Assembly (NCBI GenBank): GCA_030765065.1
Contig: CM060987.1
Coordinates: forward strand, 74,286,557-74,350,556
Length of the DNA stretch: 64,000 bases
Reading direction: 5' to 3'
Origin: Deroplatys truncata
Lineage: Eukaryota > Arthropoda > Insecta > Mantodea > Mantidae
This document shows positions 1 to 11,056 of this stretch, one piece after another (within the stretch, counting starts at the first letter, position 1; each line of letters starts with the position of its first letter). Under the pieces are notes generated by a model. The model was given only the letters and a program-made list of their open reading frames with translations, was not told the DNA's origin and did not search any database. Position numbers and translations under genes: made by a program.

Positions 1-1
1 A

Positions 2-118
2 AGGCTGCGAAACCGTACGCGATACTCCAAGGTTACATCAGCGCATGCGGGATTCACTACACGGTGGGTTGATGCATGTATCAATGCTCACGGAGGGCAT
101 ATTGAACATCTCCTGTGA
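2..118 (+). pseudogene. C-terminal tail of a mariner/Tc1-type transposase
   Basis: The first bases read in one frame to a stop at 116-118 and end in TRWVDACINAHGGHIEHLL. Mariner/Tc1 transposases of arthropods commonly end in such a basic helix followed by a GGHIEHLL-like tail. Only about 38 residues lie inside the window, so the catalytic domain, the 5' end and the left inverted repeat are not visible. The family name is inferred from the tail alone. The element probably extends to the left of the window. Confidence 0.5.
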
Positions 119-146
119 GAAAGAGTTGCACGTGGTATGCTGATAC

Positions 147-427
147 GTTCTATTCTTGTGTCGTTCTCCGTGGTGTAGTGATTACCATGCTAGCCCCTAG
201 TTCCCGAGGTCGCGGGTTCAAACCCGGAGGAAGACATAAAAATCCTTAGCATGGCTTCGTTTGGAAGGGAAGTAAAGCAAAGCAAAGCCGGTGGTCCCAT
301 GTCGTAGATTTACAGCACGTAAAAGAACCTCAAGCCTGATAAAGAGGCCTCTGAGCAAAATTACCGGTCTTTCACGAAAGAGCATCCAGAAATAAAACTC
401 AATTTAGTTTAGTTCTATTTCTTGTGT
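147..427 (+). mobile_element. SINE-A copy 1 (tRNA-derived SINE) with target-site duplication
   Basis: The head (about 163-235) resembles a tRNA: an A-box-like GTGTAGTGATTACC segment and a B-box GGGTTCAAACCC. The body carries the SINE-A core (TAGATTTACRGCACGTAAAA, then GCCTGATAAAGAGGCCTC) and ends in AATAAAACTCAATTTAG. It is flanked by near-identical repeats, GTTCTATTCTTGTGT (147-161) and GTTCTATTTCTTGTGT (412-427), as expected of LINE-mediated insertion. Part of the middle is deleted compared with other copies, and an AAGC run is duplicated. At least eight copies of this family lie in the window. Confidence 0.85.
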
Positions 428-1659
428 GTTTCCCATGATTAATGAGATGGAGGAAATGACTTGTAACATGGTAACAAAGTGTTTCCAGAAACATAAGTTC
501 TTCGTCTACGTGTGAGGAATGTGTCCTGCAATTTGTGCCATACATTTTTGTTACATTCTGTATATATATAAAATAATTTCATGCTTTAAAATTGTATGGA
601 CAAATATAGAGATGAATGTTTAATTAATTAACCTATTAGTATGGGAGAAAATGCTAAATATGGCCTTAAATTTTTACCTTAAACATTTATATGACATTGA
701 TATTATTGTCTAATTACTCCACAACTAAGCATGCTAATAAAATATCTCATCTTTTTAATGTTGCTATTTATAAGGAAGTAGCAAATTTCACACATTTATA
801 CAAAAAAACTATATTGTGTGAAACAATTTTAAAACATCCTATATTTAAAACTACAAGCTAAATACGTAATGTTGCTTCTGGCCTTTACTGTTTTAACATT
901 TAATATATGTGCAGGGCCTCCTTTGTCTGGTCCTCTAACCTAAGTTAGTCAGCTGAAAATTCTTGCGGCTTCTTTGAATGGTTTGGTTACTTTTATGTAC
1001 ATACCCTTTTGACCATAATTTTTTAGGCTTTACAGGCATTTAAATGTATATCTCCCATGGTTTTAAATGACCACATGGCTATAAAAACCACAGAGAACTA
1101 AAGTAAGAGGTACGTTGTATTTAATAACACAAAATCGGTATTTATTATTTTTAGCATTTTTTGGCCTTATTTTCATCGATGAGTATCCTTAAGGGCAGTT
1201 TGGAAGGAAGAAGCACGTTGTAAACTGGTAGTCACTTCATGTGCAATGTTACTATTTATCTTGTGTTCTATAAAGGAAAATATTATTAATTACTATGGTA
1301 ACCAAAATGCAACTAATTGTACTGCATTCAGATTATTTGTACTGTCATTTTAATTCATAAATATTCTTGTTTATTACAATTATATAATGGTTATTTATGA
1401 AGATGTTTAGCATGTACAAATATGTACAAGCATCTTAGAGTAGAGTAATAGTCCTGCTCCAACTTAACAATACAAAGCTAGTGATTTCTTTGCACATATA
1501 AGGTAAACATTATCTATGCTTCATGTACTTTCCATTATTTTGTATTAGAAATTAGATAAATAAAGCATTCAGGCTTTCACATTACATCTGTGCTGTTATT
1601 GTCCTCGCCATAGTCATCAATGATAAAGCAGGCAAAGAAGATGTCAAATGATAAGACTA
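428..1659. other. AT-rich stretch without recognised features
   Basis: No reading frame, structured repeat or known element was recognised here. The sequence is AT-rich with scattered short poly(T) runs. It may include the decayed 5' part of LINE-1a, but no endonuclease motif could be read. Confidence 0.5.
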
Positions 1660-4634
1660 TTGGAGCTGCTCTGAATAAAATGAAAGCTATGAAGAATAAT
1701 AAAAAATGAAATAAAACCTAGTAAGACTGTAAATAATATATTACTAAAGAAAGGCTCAAAAAATACCAATCAATTCAAAGTTAATAGCTGAAACTTTCTA
1801 TGATTACTTTTTAAATCTTGCTGAAAGTTTAGCTCCAGAATATAAAGTGAATGCAGGTAATTCCAAAAATAATAGAACAGAAATATTTAAATTAACAATG
1901 TTCTTATACCGCACTGATCAGGTAGAAATACCTTCAATAATTTCTAAATTTAAAACAAAGCATTCTTCTGGTGTTGAAGTCCCAGATTTTCTGTTGAAGA
2001 CACATGCCATATTATTGCAAACCTGCTAGCAGACATATGTAATAGCTCATTTTAGCAGGCAGTTTTTCCTGATATCTTAAAACTTGCTTAAGTGAAGCCA
2101 TCACCAAAAAAGGTGATAAAGCCCAAATACAAAATTGCAGGTCAATTTCAATACTACCTGGTTTCTCTAAAGTACTAGAAACGGTTTTTTACTTTCTCTA
2201 CTACGTATAGTAAGTAGGGAAAGTATTGTATTCCACCCAAAAATTCGATACCGAGATTTCACCGGAAATATATGTTTTGAGACCCCCTGAATCCAAAAAG
2301 ATCATTTTTGGATACATGTCCGTGTGTGTGTGTGTGTGCGTGCGTGCGTGTGTGTGTGTGTGTGCGCGTGCGCGTGTGTGTGTGTGTGCGCGTGCGCGTG
2401 TGTGTGCGTGTGTGTGAGAGAACAGCATAACTCGGAAATGAACAGTCGGATAAACACCAAACTTGGTATTTAGGTTCAGTATCTTCCAAGGATGCGACAC
2501 GAAGGTTTTCAAGAAGATCCCCCCAACCCAGATTACCCTTTACATGGAAGATGTTTCGAAAAATGTATATCTTGAATTTTCTGGGAATGTCTCCAAAAAT
2601 ATTCTTCATTGTGAACGACTTTTGCATAACTGGTAAACCATAAGAGATAGACAAAATTTTACTACACAAAAAATGTAGTTCGCATTAAAATACACAATTT
2701 ATGTCATATACATTTTTTTTGTTGAGTGAACCATTTTCGAGATATTGCTTGTTATTTCCTTAAATTTTTCAATACTTATTTTCTAAAATGGGAATTCGTT
2801 ATTCATTTTTTTGTCTTGGATATGCAAAGAGTATTAATCTGTGGAAAAGGGAATGGCGCTGCACCTAGCAACCAGCTATTAAGAGATATGTATGTGCTTA
2901 AAGGCTACTGTATTTCCAAATTGCCCTTGTAAATATATTATCCCCTTACATCTACAAGAAAATTAGCAATAAGATAGACTCTGCAAATGTTTATCTCGAT
3001 TAACATGAAGTAGATGGAGAATAAGCATTTGTAAAAATAGTTTGTACAAGAGTAGAGAAAGTCATGTGAGTGTAACGCATCAGATTTTTTTTTTATAAAA
3101 GAATAATGGCATTTATAGAAAGTAGCAATCTGATAAAAACACAGTATGGGTTCTACAGAAATTGCTGTCTTTGACTTCTTAAATAGTGAATTAAATACCC
3201 TAGATAATAAAGGACAAATACTAGGTATCTTGTTTGATCTAACCAAAGCATTTGATGTTTTAAACCACACCTTATTATTTAAAAAGTTAGTATGCATGGG
3301 AATTAGAGAACATGTCTTAGAATGGATCAAATCTTACCTTAAAGGCAGAAAGCAGGTAGTAGAAATTTTATATGCTGGAGAAATACCATGTTAAAGAGTA
3401 TGTATCCAATGGTAGAATTTTTGAATGTGGTGTCCCACAAGGGTCCATTCTAGGTCCCATTTTGTTCTTATTATTTGTAAATGTCTTGCAATCAAATGTC
3501 AGAGCAAAAACAGTTGTACAGTATATGGATGATACCAATATAATAGTTGAATGCAATAGTGAAGAAGAATTACAAAATCTAGCGAGCAAATGTGTAACGA
3601 TATATCTAAATGGTTTGATAAAAACAGCTTAATAATAAACATGAATAAGACATACTTAATTTTCGCTTTCACCTTTCCCAAAATAAATGTTCCAAGCAAG
3701 TAAAATTAATGTATCATACCAATGAAATTAAATACACAGATACCACTAAATTTTTTGGTCTTTGGATCCAAGACAGTTTAAAATCAACACATACATTGAG
3801 CAACTAAATAAAAAAAAATAAGCACAGTATGCTATAACTTTAGACAGCAGATACAGTCAGTGTAGATACACTCAGGAATGTCTATTTTGCATGTGTTCAT
3901 TCTAGCTTGAAATATGGTATAACTCTATGGGGCAACTCGCCTCACTGCAGTGCAAAAAAGATTTCTAAGAATAATGGGAGAAGTCAATTTAAGTAACTCA
4001 TGCAGACCACTGTTTAAAAAATTTGAAATCTTACCTGTTCCAGGCATTTTTGTTTTTAAAATTGTATTATATACAAAATTAAACCTAAACAATGGAAATG
4101 GCTACTATATTTTTAACAATGTAATTAATGATCACAGCATGGAACAGAAAACAGATATTCATGTACAGAGAAACAATACCAGTGCTCATAAAAAGTGATA
4201 TAAACTTAGGAATAACATTTTTCAATAAATTGCCACTACCTAACAAAACCACACACAAAATATCAGTGTTTAAAAAGGCAGCATTGGCATACTTTCTTCA
4301 CCATTGCTTCTACTAATTATTGAATTCTTGGGAATTTGTTGATAATCTTTATTACTAAGTTCTGTGTACAATTTTCGTACATTTATACTTTTATTGTACT
4401 TCTAAGTACAGTATCATAATACAGTTGTCAGTAAGAAATATAACTGTTACTAGCTCATTTATATATTTCAATTGTTTTATAAATATAACTAAATATAAAT
4501 ATAACTTTGTAAATATAACTAAAACTTTCGTAAATAATTTTGCTGACTTGTCCTATACCATGGTACCTATGTGCATATGTATGATTTACAGGATAAATAA
4601 AATATCCATCCACCCACCCACCCACCCACCCACC
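1660..4634 (+). mobile_element. LINE-1a: decayed non-LTR retrotransposon (CR1/L2-like), split by a HINE-like element
   Basis: This is the reverse-transcriptase half of a LINE. The linker (YDYFLNLAESLAPEY, about 1800) leads into the RT fingers at 2030-2190, where a KKGD motif and a degraded RPISILPGFSKVLE-like motif can be read. The RT resumes at 3091 with YKRIMAFIESSNLI, followed by a LFDLTKAFDVLNH motif (about 3230), GVPQGSILGP (about 3430) and YMDD in place of YADD (about 3520). The C-terminal domain ends at 4316. A 3' tail of (CCAC)n at 4603-4634 fits the microsatellite tails of CR1/L2-type LINEs. Several frame changes and stops show that it is dead. The clade assignment is tentative. Confidence 0.75.
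2191..3090 (-). mobile_element. HINE-like element, copy a, inserted in LINE-1a
   Basis: This is a full-length member of the commonest repeat of the window. On its own strand it begins near ATCTGATGCGTTACACTCAC, carries ACTTTCTCTACT about 25 bases inside, and ends with the complement of ACTTTCTCTACTACG at 2191. An inner (GT)n/(GC)n microsatellite lies at 2321-2417. It has no coding capacity; the open frames across it are by-products of the microsatellite. It sits in a T-run of LINE-1a, and the LINE frame continues on the far side. A 207-bp block here is identical in translation to copy b at 7.4 kb, so the two copies are young or recently exchanged. Confidence 0.75.
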
Positions 4635-4898
4635 AGGTAGAAAATGAAAATATTCTTAATCACCAAACTAGGCAGAAGTGCGCATTATTTCGGAACCAAC
4701 ATTAAAACAAAGTGTCTTAATAGCCCTAAAATGTGTAATAAATTTTCTGGTTACTTATAAACCAGAATATTTGACTATTTAAATGAAGACTAAAAGTGCT
4801 TCCATTTAGCATACCTTTTATTGTTAATCAGCTTATGATTATAAAGTATTCACAAGAGCTTAGATTACATATATTTCCCCATCTCCCTCTCCCCCCCC

Positions 4899-4967
<69 letters not shown>

Positions 4968-5275
4968 CACATGCACATGCACAGAGAGAGTTTTAATTAA
5001 TATTTTTATCCATATTGTATACAAGTTATTCAATGATGAAATAAAATGAATATGAACGTGAATGTTCATAGTTATAAATTGGTTAAAGCTGATTCAAATG
5101 TAAGAGTGGTTTATATTGAAAAACTGATAAAAATGTAGGTTTTTGGAATTGTTTCCTAAAATGTCCAGGACACAAAATGTTGCAAATGCACCTGAAATGC
5201 AAAGCTTGTGTACATTTGTGATCTTATGTCATCTCAAATAATCCAACAGCATAAGATTAAGTACAAGCCCAGTAG

Positions 5276-5276
<1 letters not shown>
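4635..5276. repeat. AT-rich DNA with a (TC)n(AC)n microsatellite at 4892-4987
   Basis: The stretch holds a compound microsatellite, CT repeats then CA repeats, ending in ATGCAC units. Nothing else was recognised on either side. The open frames across it are repeat-encoded and not genes. Confidence 0.8.
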
Positions 5277-5340
<64 letters not shown>

Positions 5341-5341
5341 T
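5277..5341. repeat. (AAT)n microsatellite
   Basis: About 21 uninterrupted AAT units. An open frame reading poly-asparagine through it is an artefact. Confidence 0.95.
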
Positions 5342-5420
5342 AGAACATTTGAAAATGTGTCATATATTATATTTATCAAACCGGAATCAGGAGATCACAT
5401 TTACCCCAACATATTAAGCC

Positions 5421-5927
5421 TTAACCCTCTATGGCCAGAATTATTTTGCTACATATGCCACTCTTCCTCTAATTCCCAAACCAGCTTTTATATCCCTCTC
5501 ACCGGCACCACAACTCAAGCGACTCGAATAGCTGTGATCGTTAGTGCGATACGGAGTGGACTGGCCATCCATTTAAAGCCAAACATCGCAAGTTCGAGAC
5601 CCAGCACTGCAGTCAAATGTGCTGTGGTAAAGGAAGAGGAGGGCCCAAGTAAAATAACCGGTATAATGGCAAACTTGGATGACGATGATGTTATATTTGA
5701 TTGCCGTTGCATGGATTTTGCTCTATATTATTTAAAAAAAACAACACTGCAGTTTTATTGCAAAAATATTAATATTTTTACAATATAAAACAGCTATAAA
5801 TGAGCCTAATTTTATTGTTGAAGGTTAGTATAATATGAAATTAGAAAAAACAACCCATAAAAAATAAAAAAAACTTAAAAATGTATGAAATGTAACAAAT
5901 ATGTTACACCAGGCTATAAAGGATTAA
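5421..5927 (+). mobile_element. piggyBac-type MITE, copy 1, with TTAA target duplications
   Basis: A 499-bp non-coding element lies between two TTAA sites (5421-5424 and 5924-5927). Its ends are inverted repeats: TTAACCCTCTATGGCC on the left, and TTAATCCTTTATAGCC read from the right. TTAA duplication and CCCT-like ends are hallmarks of piggyBac transposons; with no transposase frame this is a non-autonomous derivative. A second, partly lost copy lies at 63468-63885 on the other strand and matches over most of the length. A B-box-like AGTTCGAGACC in the middle looks tRNA-like but is probably chance. Confidence 0.75.
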
Positions 5928-6544
5928 AAGGCAAATTGTAATGCTGCAAGTATTTTATTCCAGGCTTCTAGTTACCCACATTGTAGGTTAGTGTGTATTG
6001 TAATTATTCTTTCATACTACTCTGGCATCTCTTTATGGCAGTTCAGTGGTAATGTGTTGGCTCAGAAAGCCGAAGATCTGTGATTTCAGTAGTAGCTATG
6101 GCATTGAATTTTTCAAATTTGATTCAACCTTTCAACCTTGGCTTACACATGGCCAGTATGAAAGAACAACTAACCTGTGTTAAATGGAATTGTTTAGAAA
6201 TGTTTGCAAATGAGAGATAAAAGAGGCTAATGTATAATCACTTGCACAACTTTCTCTAACCATTACACATTCACATAACATACCCTTCATATGTTATATT
6301 ACTAATATAAAAAGTGATTCTTCTGTCTGCATAATCTTATTCATGATAAATGTTTACCAAGAAATTCTATTAAAGTTAAGTAATATGGTGTTGGTTACAT
6401 ACACAATGCCAAAACAAAACATACACCAAAACAGTTTTTGCTAGAAATCAGTCCGTCAGATATGTGCTTATATACTTTACAAAATTGAGTCTTAGATGCT
6501 GCACCAATTAAAGGAAAACCTAAAACATGCAACAGTAAATATCT
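5928..6544. repeat. AT-rich DNA with a SINE-B relic at about 6036-6145
   Basis: A degraded SINE-B piece is visible: an A-box-like TTCAGTGGTAATG near 6045, then AGCTATGGCATTGAATTTTTC and a CAACCTTTCAACC end. It matches the tail of the SINE-B copies at 24.2-24.7 kb. The rest shows no recognisable feature. Confidence 0.5.
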
Positions 6545-7372
6545 TAAAAAGATTAATACTACAAAAAGCTTATGAGAGACACATTGTAACCACAGATTTT
6601 TTTCTGAAACAAGTTTTTGTCTCCTATGGTTTACAAATTGTATAAAATTCATTGGGAAGGAAGAGAACTTGAAAGGTTACTTATGGAAAAGGTTTTATCC
6701 ATCATGCAAATATCTCAAGCATGCATTATTTTAATCAAAATTGTGGAAGATGTTTTGTGAAAAGAATAACATAATGAGACTTTTTCCATGTAAATGGTGA
6801 TTTCGGATCGGGGATTTTCCTGTCCTCCGTGGTCTAGGGGTATCATGCTGGCCTCTAGTTCCTGAGGTTGCAGGTTCAAACCCAGAAGAGGGTGATGGAT
6901 TTTTTTGGGAGTAAAAATCCTTAGCATGACTTCCTTCAGAAGGACAGAAAAGCTGGTGGTCCCATGTTGCAGATTTATGGCACATAAAAGAATCTCAAGC
7001 CTGATAAAGAGGCCTCTGAGAAAATTTCCAGTCATTTGCACCCCATATAGAATGCGACGCTAAGAACCATAGTAACTAAAGAGCGTCGATAAATAAGAAT
7101 TTTTTTTGGGGGGTGGAAGCTTCTTGAAAATCTTTGCCTGATATCACTGAATAGTGTCTGACTCAAGTACAGTTATTTATCCGACTTTTCATTTTCTAGT
7201 TATGCTGTTTATGTCTACAAACGTATCTGCATACATTTTTGTATACAGCCTTTATATGGTGTGGCTCTGGGGACCACAAAATATGTATTCCTGGTGCAAT
7301 TTTGAAATCAAATTTTTGGATGGAGCGCAATATTTTATGTCTCCCCTAGGTAAATGGTGAAAGTAAATAGAG
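6545..7372 (+). mobile_element. Diverged HINE-like element, copy j, interrupted by SINE-A copy 2
   Basis: The left part (6545-6820) matches the middle of the HINE-like family (GTCTCCTATGGTTTAC, then a TTTAATCAAAATTGT motif and TTTCCATGTAAATGG). The family sequence resumes at about 7098 with TTCTTGAAAATCTTTGCC and ends at GTAAATGGTGAAAGT. A variant phrase, CTGACTCAAGTA, is shared with the copy at 38.8-39.2 kb, so the two form a subfamily. The SINE sits at the GGGGATTTTCTTG position. Confidence 0.65.
6823..7095 (+). mobile_element. SINE-A copy 2, nearly full length
   Basis: The copy starts TCCTCCGTGGTCTAGGGG, with a B-box GGTTCAAACCCAG about 50 bases on. It continues through the SINE-A core (AAAAATCCTTAGCATG, CACATAAAAGAATCTCAAGC) and ends GAGCGTCGATAAATAAG. 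It is the best copy in the window for viewing the whole unit of about 270 bp. It lies in the same orientation as the HINE-like copy it interrupts. The flanking duplication is too decayed to define. Confidence 0.85.
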
Positions 7373-7412
7373 TGGCACATTCCTTTTAGATTTAGGAAAG
7401 AGGTTACTAAAC

Positions 7413-8315
7413 TAAAAAATCTGATGTGTTACACTCACATGACTTTCCCTACTCTTGTACAAACTATTTTTACAAACGCTTATTCTCCATCTACTTCATG
7501 TTAATCGAGATAAACATTTGCAGAGTCTATCTTATTGCTAATTTTCTTGTAGATGTAAGGGGATAATATATTTACAAGGGCAATTTGGAAATACAGTAGC
7601 CTTTAAGCACATACATATCTCTTAATAGCTGGTTGCTAGGTGCAGCGCCATTCCCTTTTCCACAGATTAATACTCTTTGCATATCCAAGACAAAAAAATG
7701 AATAACGAATTCCCATTTTAGAAAATAAGTATTGAAAAATTTAAGGAAATAACAAGCAATATCTCGAAAATGGTTCACTCAACAAAAAAAATGTATATGA
7801 CATAAATTGTGTATTTTAATGCGAACTACATTTTTTGTGTAGTAAAATTTTGTCTATCTCTTATGGTTTACCAGTTATGCAAAAGTCGTTCACAATGAAG
7901 AATACTTTTGGAGACATTCCCAGGAAATTCAAGATATACATTTTATTTGTCATAAAAAATCTTAAACATATGATATTTTAATCAAAATCGTTAGAGCCAT
8001 TTTTGAGAAAATTAAAATTTTCGAAAAATCTTCCATGTAAAGAGTAATCTGGGGTGGGGAGATTTTCTTGAAAACCTTCGTGTCGCATCCTTGGAAGATA
8101 CTGAACCTAAATACCAAGTTTGGTGTTTATCCGACTGTTCGTTTCTGAATTATGCTGTTCACAGACAGACACGCACATGGACATGTTTCCAAAAATGCTT
8201 TTTTTCGATTCAGGGGGTCTGAAAACATATATTTCCGGTGAAATCTCGGTATCGAATTTTTGGGTGGAATACAATACTTCCCCTACTTACTATACATAGT
8301 AGAGAAAGTAAAAAC
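7413..8315 (+). mobile_element. HINE-like element, copy b, full length
   Basis: It runs from AAAAAATCTGATGTGTTAC to AGTAGAGAAAGTAAAAA, about 900 bp. The asymmetric inverted repeats ACTTTCCCTACT (left, subterminal) and the complement of ACTTTCTCTACT (right, terminal) are visible, with a CTACTT-loop-AGTAG hairpin just inside the right end. The inner CA-rich block is short here (ACAGACAGACACGCACATGG). It lies directly before the first readable part of LINE-2. Confidence 0.75.
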
Positions 8316-8695
8316 ATGATAAAACAAAAGAATAGTCATATGTTTACTCTTCAAGTACAAAGAAGGGGAACTCACATTTACAAATAAAAATGGATGAAGT
8401 GTGATAGATTATATACTACATTCAACAGAGTTAGATGCATACTGTGGAGATTTTGAAGTCATGAACAATGTTTTTACTAGTTGTCAGTTTCCATTAAGAG
8501 TAAGCTTTAACATTAAAAGCGAGATGAAAAGAATAGAATCACATAAAAGCAGAAAGGAGTTCAGAGCATTTAGACGGGGAGATAAAGATAGGGAAATATT
8601 TTACAAAGAGGTTGAGAAGGAGTGGAAATAATAGGTTAGCATATCTGGAAAGGTGAGATAGAGATAGCTATGTTGAGACTGAATGCAGCAGGTAA

Positions 8696-9398
8696 TAAAA
8701 AATCTGATTTGTTACTCTCTCTTGTACAAACTATTTTTACAAATGCTTTTCTCCATCTACTTAATGTTAATCAAGATAAACATTTGCAGGAACTATCTTA
8801 TTGCTAATTTTCTTATAGGTACAAAGGGAGTATGGTAGGCTTTAAGCAATAGTCAAATCTTTTAAGAGCTGGTTGCTATGTGGAGCATTTCATTCTCTTT
8901 GATATTCAGGACATAAAAAAATGAATAACGAATTCTCATTTGAGAAAATGTGTAAGTATTGGAAAATTCAAACCAATAACAGGGAGTATCTCGCAAGTGG
9001 TTCACTCCACAAAAAAATGTATATCACATAAATTGTGTATAGAAGCATTTTCTACTTTTGTGTAGAAGCATTTTGTCTATCTCTTATGGTTTACCAATTA
9101 TACAAAAGCCATTAAAGAAGAGGACTTTTTGGGACATTCCCAGAAAATTCAAGATATACATTTTATTTGTCATGCAAATATCTTAAGCATATGCTATTTT
9201 AATCAAAGTCATTAGAGCCTTTTTTGAGAAAATAAAACGTTTTGAAAAATGTTCCATTTAGAGGGTAGTCTGGAGTGGGGGATTTTCTTGTTTGTGTCTC
9301 ATCTTTGAAACATACTGAACCTAAATACCAAGTATGGTAGTTTTTGGTTGGAATACAATACTTCCCATACTTACTATACGTAGTAGAGAAAGTAAAAA
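8696..9398 (+). mobile_element. HINE-like element, copy c, internally shortened
   Basis: Both family ends are present (AAAAAATCTGATTTGTTAC and TAGTAGAGAAAGTAAAAA), but the element is only about 700 bp. Part of the left subterminal repeat and the inner microsatellite with its flanks are missing. It interrupts the linker of LINE-2. Confidence 0.7.
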
Positions 9399-10182
9399 AG
9401 CAGGGTGGAAAATGAAGGAGAATAATACTTGTACACAGAATGGAAAGGGAGGGTATGATCATGAATGTTATGAGACAAAAAAAGAGGTGAAAGAAAGGGG
9501 CAGACAGGAGAACAAAAAGATAAAATAGAAGTTCTTAATACAAAAATAGGGTATAAATGTTTAATGGAGCCGAAAAAGAAAGAGAGAGAGGAAAAATTAA
9601 GTCATGAAACGGTTGAAGGTGATATGGAAGATGGTGAAACAGATGTACAAGAGCAAAAGTGGGGGTAAGAACATACAGGCAGAAACATGGTGCATGTACA
9701 CATTAGTCAAAGTTAGAGTTCCAAAGAACGATTCGAGTATATTGAGGATTTAGATAAAAATTAAGATAAATGAAATAAAAATGCAAGTATTAAAGTTAAA
9801 GAATAACAAGGCATGTGGAATCGATGGATTATCAGGTGAACTCTGGAAAACATGGTGCGAAAATGATTATAGGCTGATGTTAATAGTAAAATTGTTTAAC
9901 TCAATACATGAAAGGGTTAGAGTCCCAGAAAACTGCAAAAAGGGAATTGTAGTACCAATCTATAAAGTGAAAGGAGATATAGAGGATCCTACAAATTGCA
10001 GAGGTATTACTCTTCTATTAGTGATAGGTAAAGTATATACGGGGATACTAGCTGACAGAATGCAGAGCTGGGTGGAGAAAGAGGGGAAGCTATCAGAATT
10101 CCAAGCAGGATTTACAAAAGGAAGGAGAGCAGATAATGTATTAATAATAAAGACAATGGTGAATAAATATTTAAGTATAAAA

Positions 10183-11056
10183 ATATCTGATGTGATACAT
10201 TCAGATGACTTTCTCTATGCTCTATCGCTTATTAATGGGTGTACAAATTATTCTTACTCAAGCTGATTTTTCTATCTACAACATTTTAATCCAGGTAAAC
10301 CTTTGCAGAAATAGCTACATTACACATGTCGTTATAGATACAAAGGGAAGAGTGATAGTCAAATGTTTTAGAACTGGATGCTATACACGGACCTTAAAAT
10401 TCCATACCTTTTCCATGCAATTGCGATAAACGACTGAATGTTGAAAGGACTTCAAGAGAATCCACAAGGAACAAACAGTTCAAAGTTGTGATAACAGATA
10501 TCTCAGAAGTGGCTTATGCCACAAAAAAACTTATTTAAAATAAATTGTGTGTTTAAAGAGATCTACATTTTTTGTGTAGTACATTTTCATCTATTGCTTA
10601 ACATTTACCAATTATACAAGATTATACAAAACTCTTCCAAATGAAGAAAACTTCATAGGCTATTCCCCAAAAATTCAAGATATACATACAATTTATTTTC
10701 ATGTAAATATATTCCATTTGTGGTATTTTAAACAAAATTGTTAGCCATTTTTTTTAGAAAATGAAGAGTTTCAAAAAATGTTCCATGTAAAGGGTAGTTT
10801 GGGGTGGAGGGATTTTGTTGAAAATCTATATGTCGCATCTTTGGAAGATATTAAACCTAAATACTAAGTTTGGTATTTGTCCAACTTTTGTTTTTGAGTT
10901 ATGCTGTTCACAGATAGGCACACACACACGGACATGTTTCCAAAAATGCTTTACTTGCATTCAGCGTGGCTCAAAACATGTATTTTGAATGAAATCTTGT
11001 TATCGAATTTTTGGGTGAGATGTAGTTACTTACTGTACATAGTAGAGAAAGGAAAA
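10183..11056 (+). mobile_element. HINE-like element, copy d, inserted in the LINE-2 RT
   Basis: The element starts after the LSIK codons of LINE-2 (ATATCTGATGTGATACATTC) and ends AGTAGAGAAAGGAAAAA. The LINE frame resumes with VRVYMIFIDL, so the target was an A-run (ATAAAA/AAGG). It has the family middle and a short ACACACACAC block at about 10921. It is more diverged than copies a and b. Confidence 0.7.

Noticed and set aside
2201-2669. Open frames of 103 and 136 codons on the minus strand across 2.2-2.7 kb
   Set aside because: They run through a GT/CA microsatellite in a HINE-like element, read as His-Thr repeats, and recur wherever the element occurs.
5277-5341. Poly-asparagine protein frame
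   Set aside because: It is a translated AAT microsatellite without gene context.
5560-5620. tRNA-like B-box AGTTCGAGACC as evidence of a SINE
   Set aside because: The whole unit has TTAA duplications and piggyBac-like inverted ends, so it is a MITE and the B-box is probably chance.
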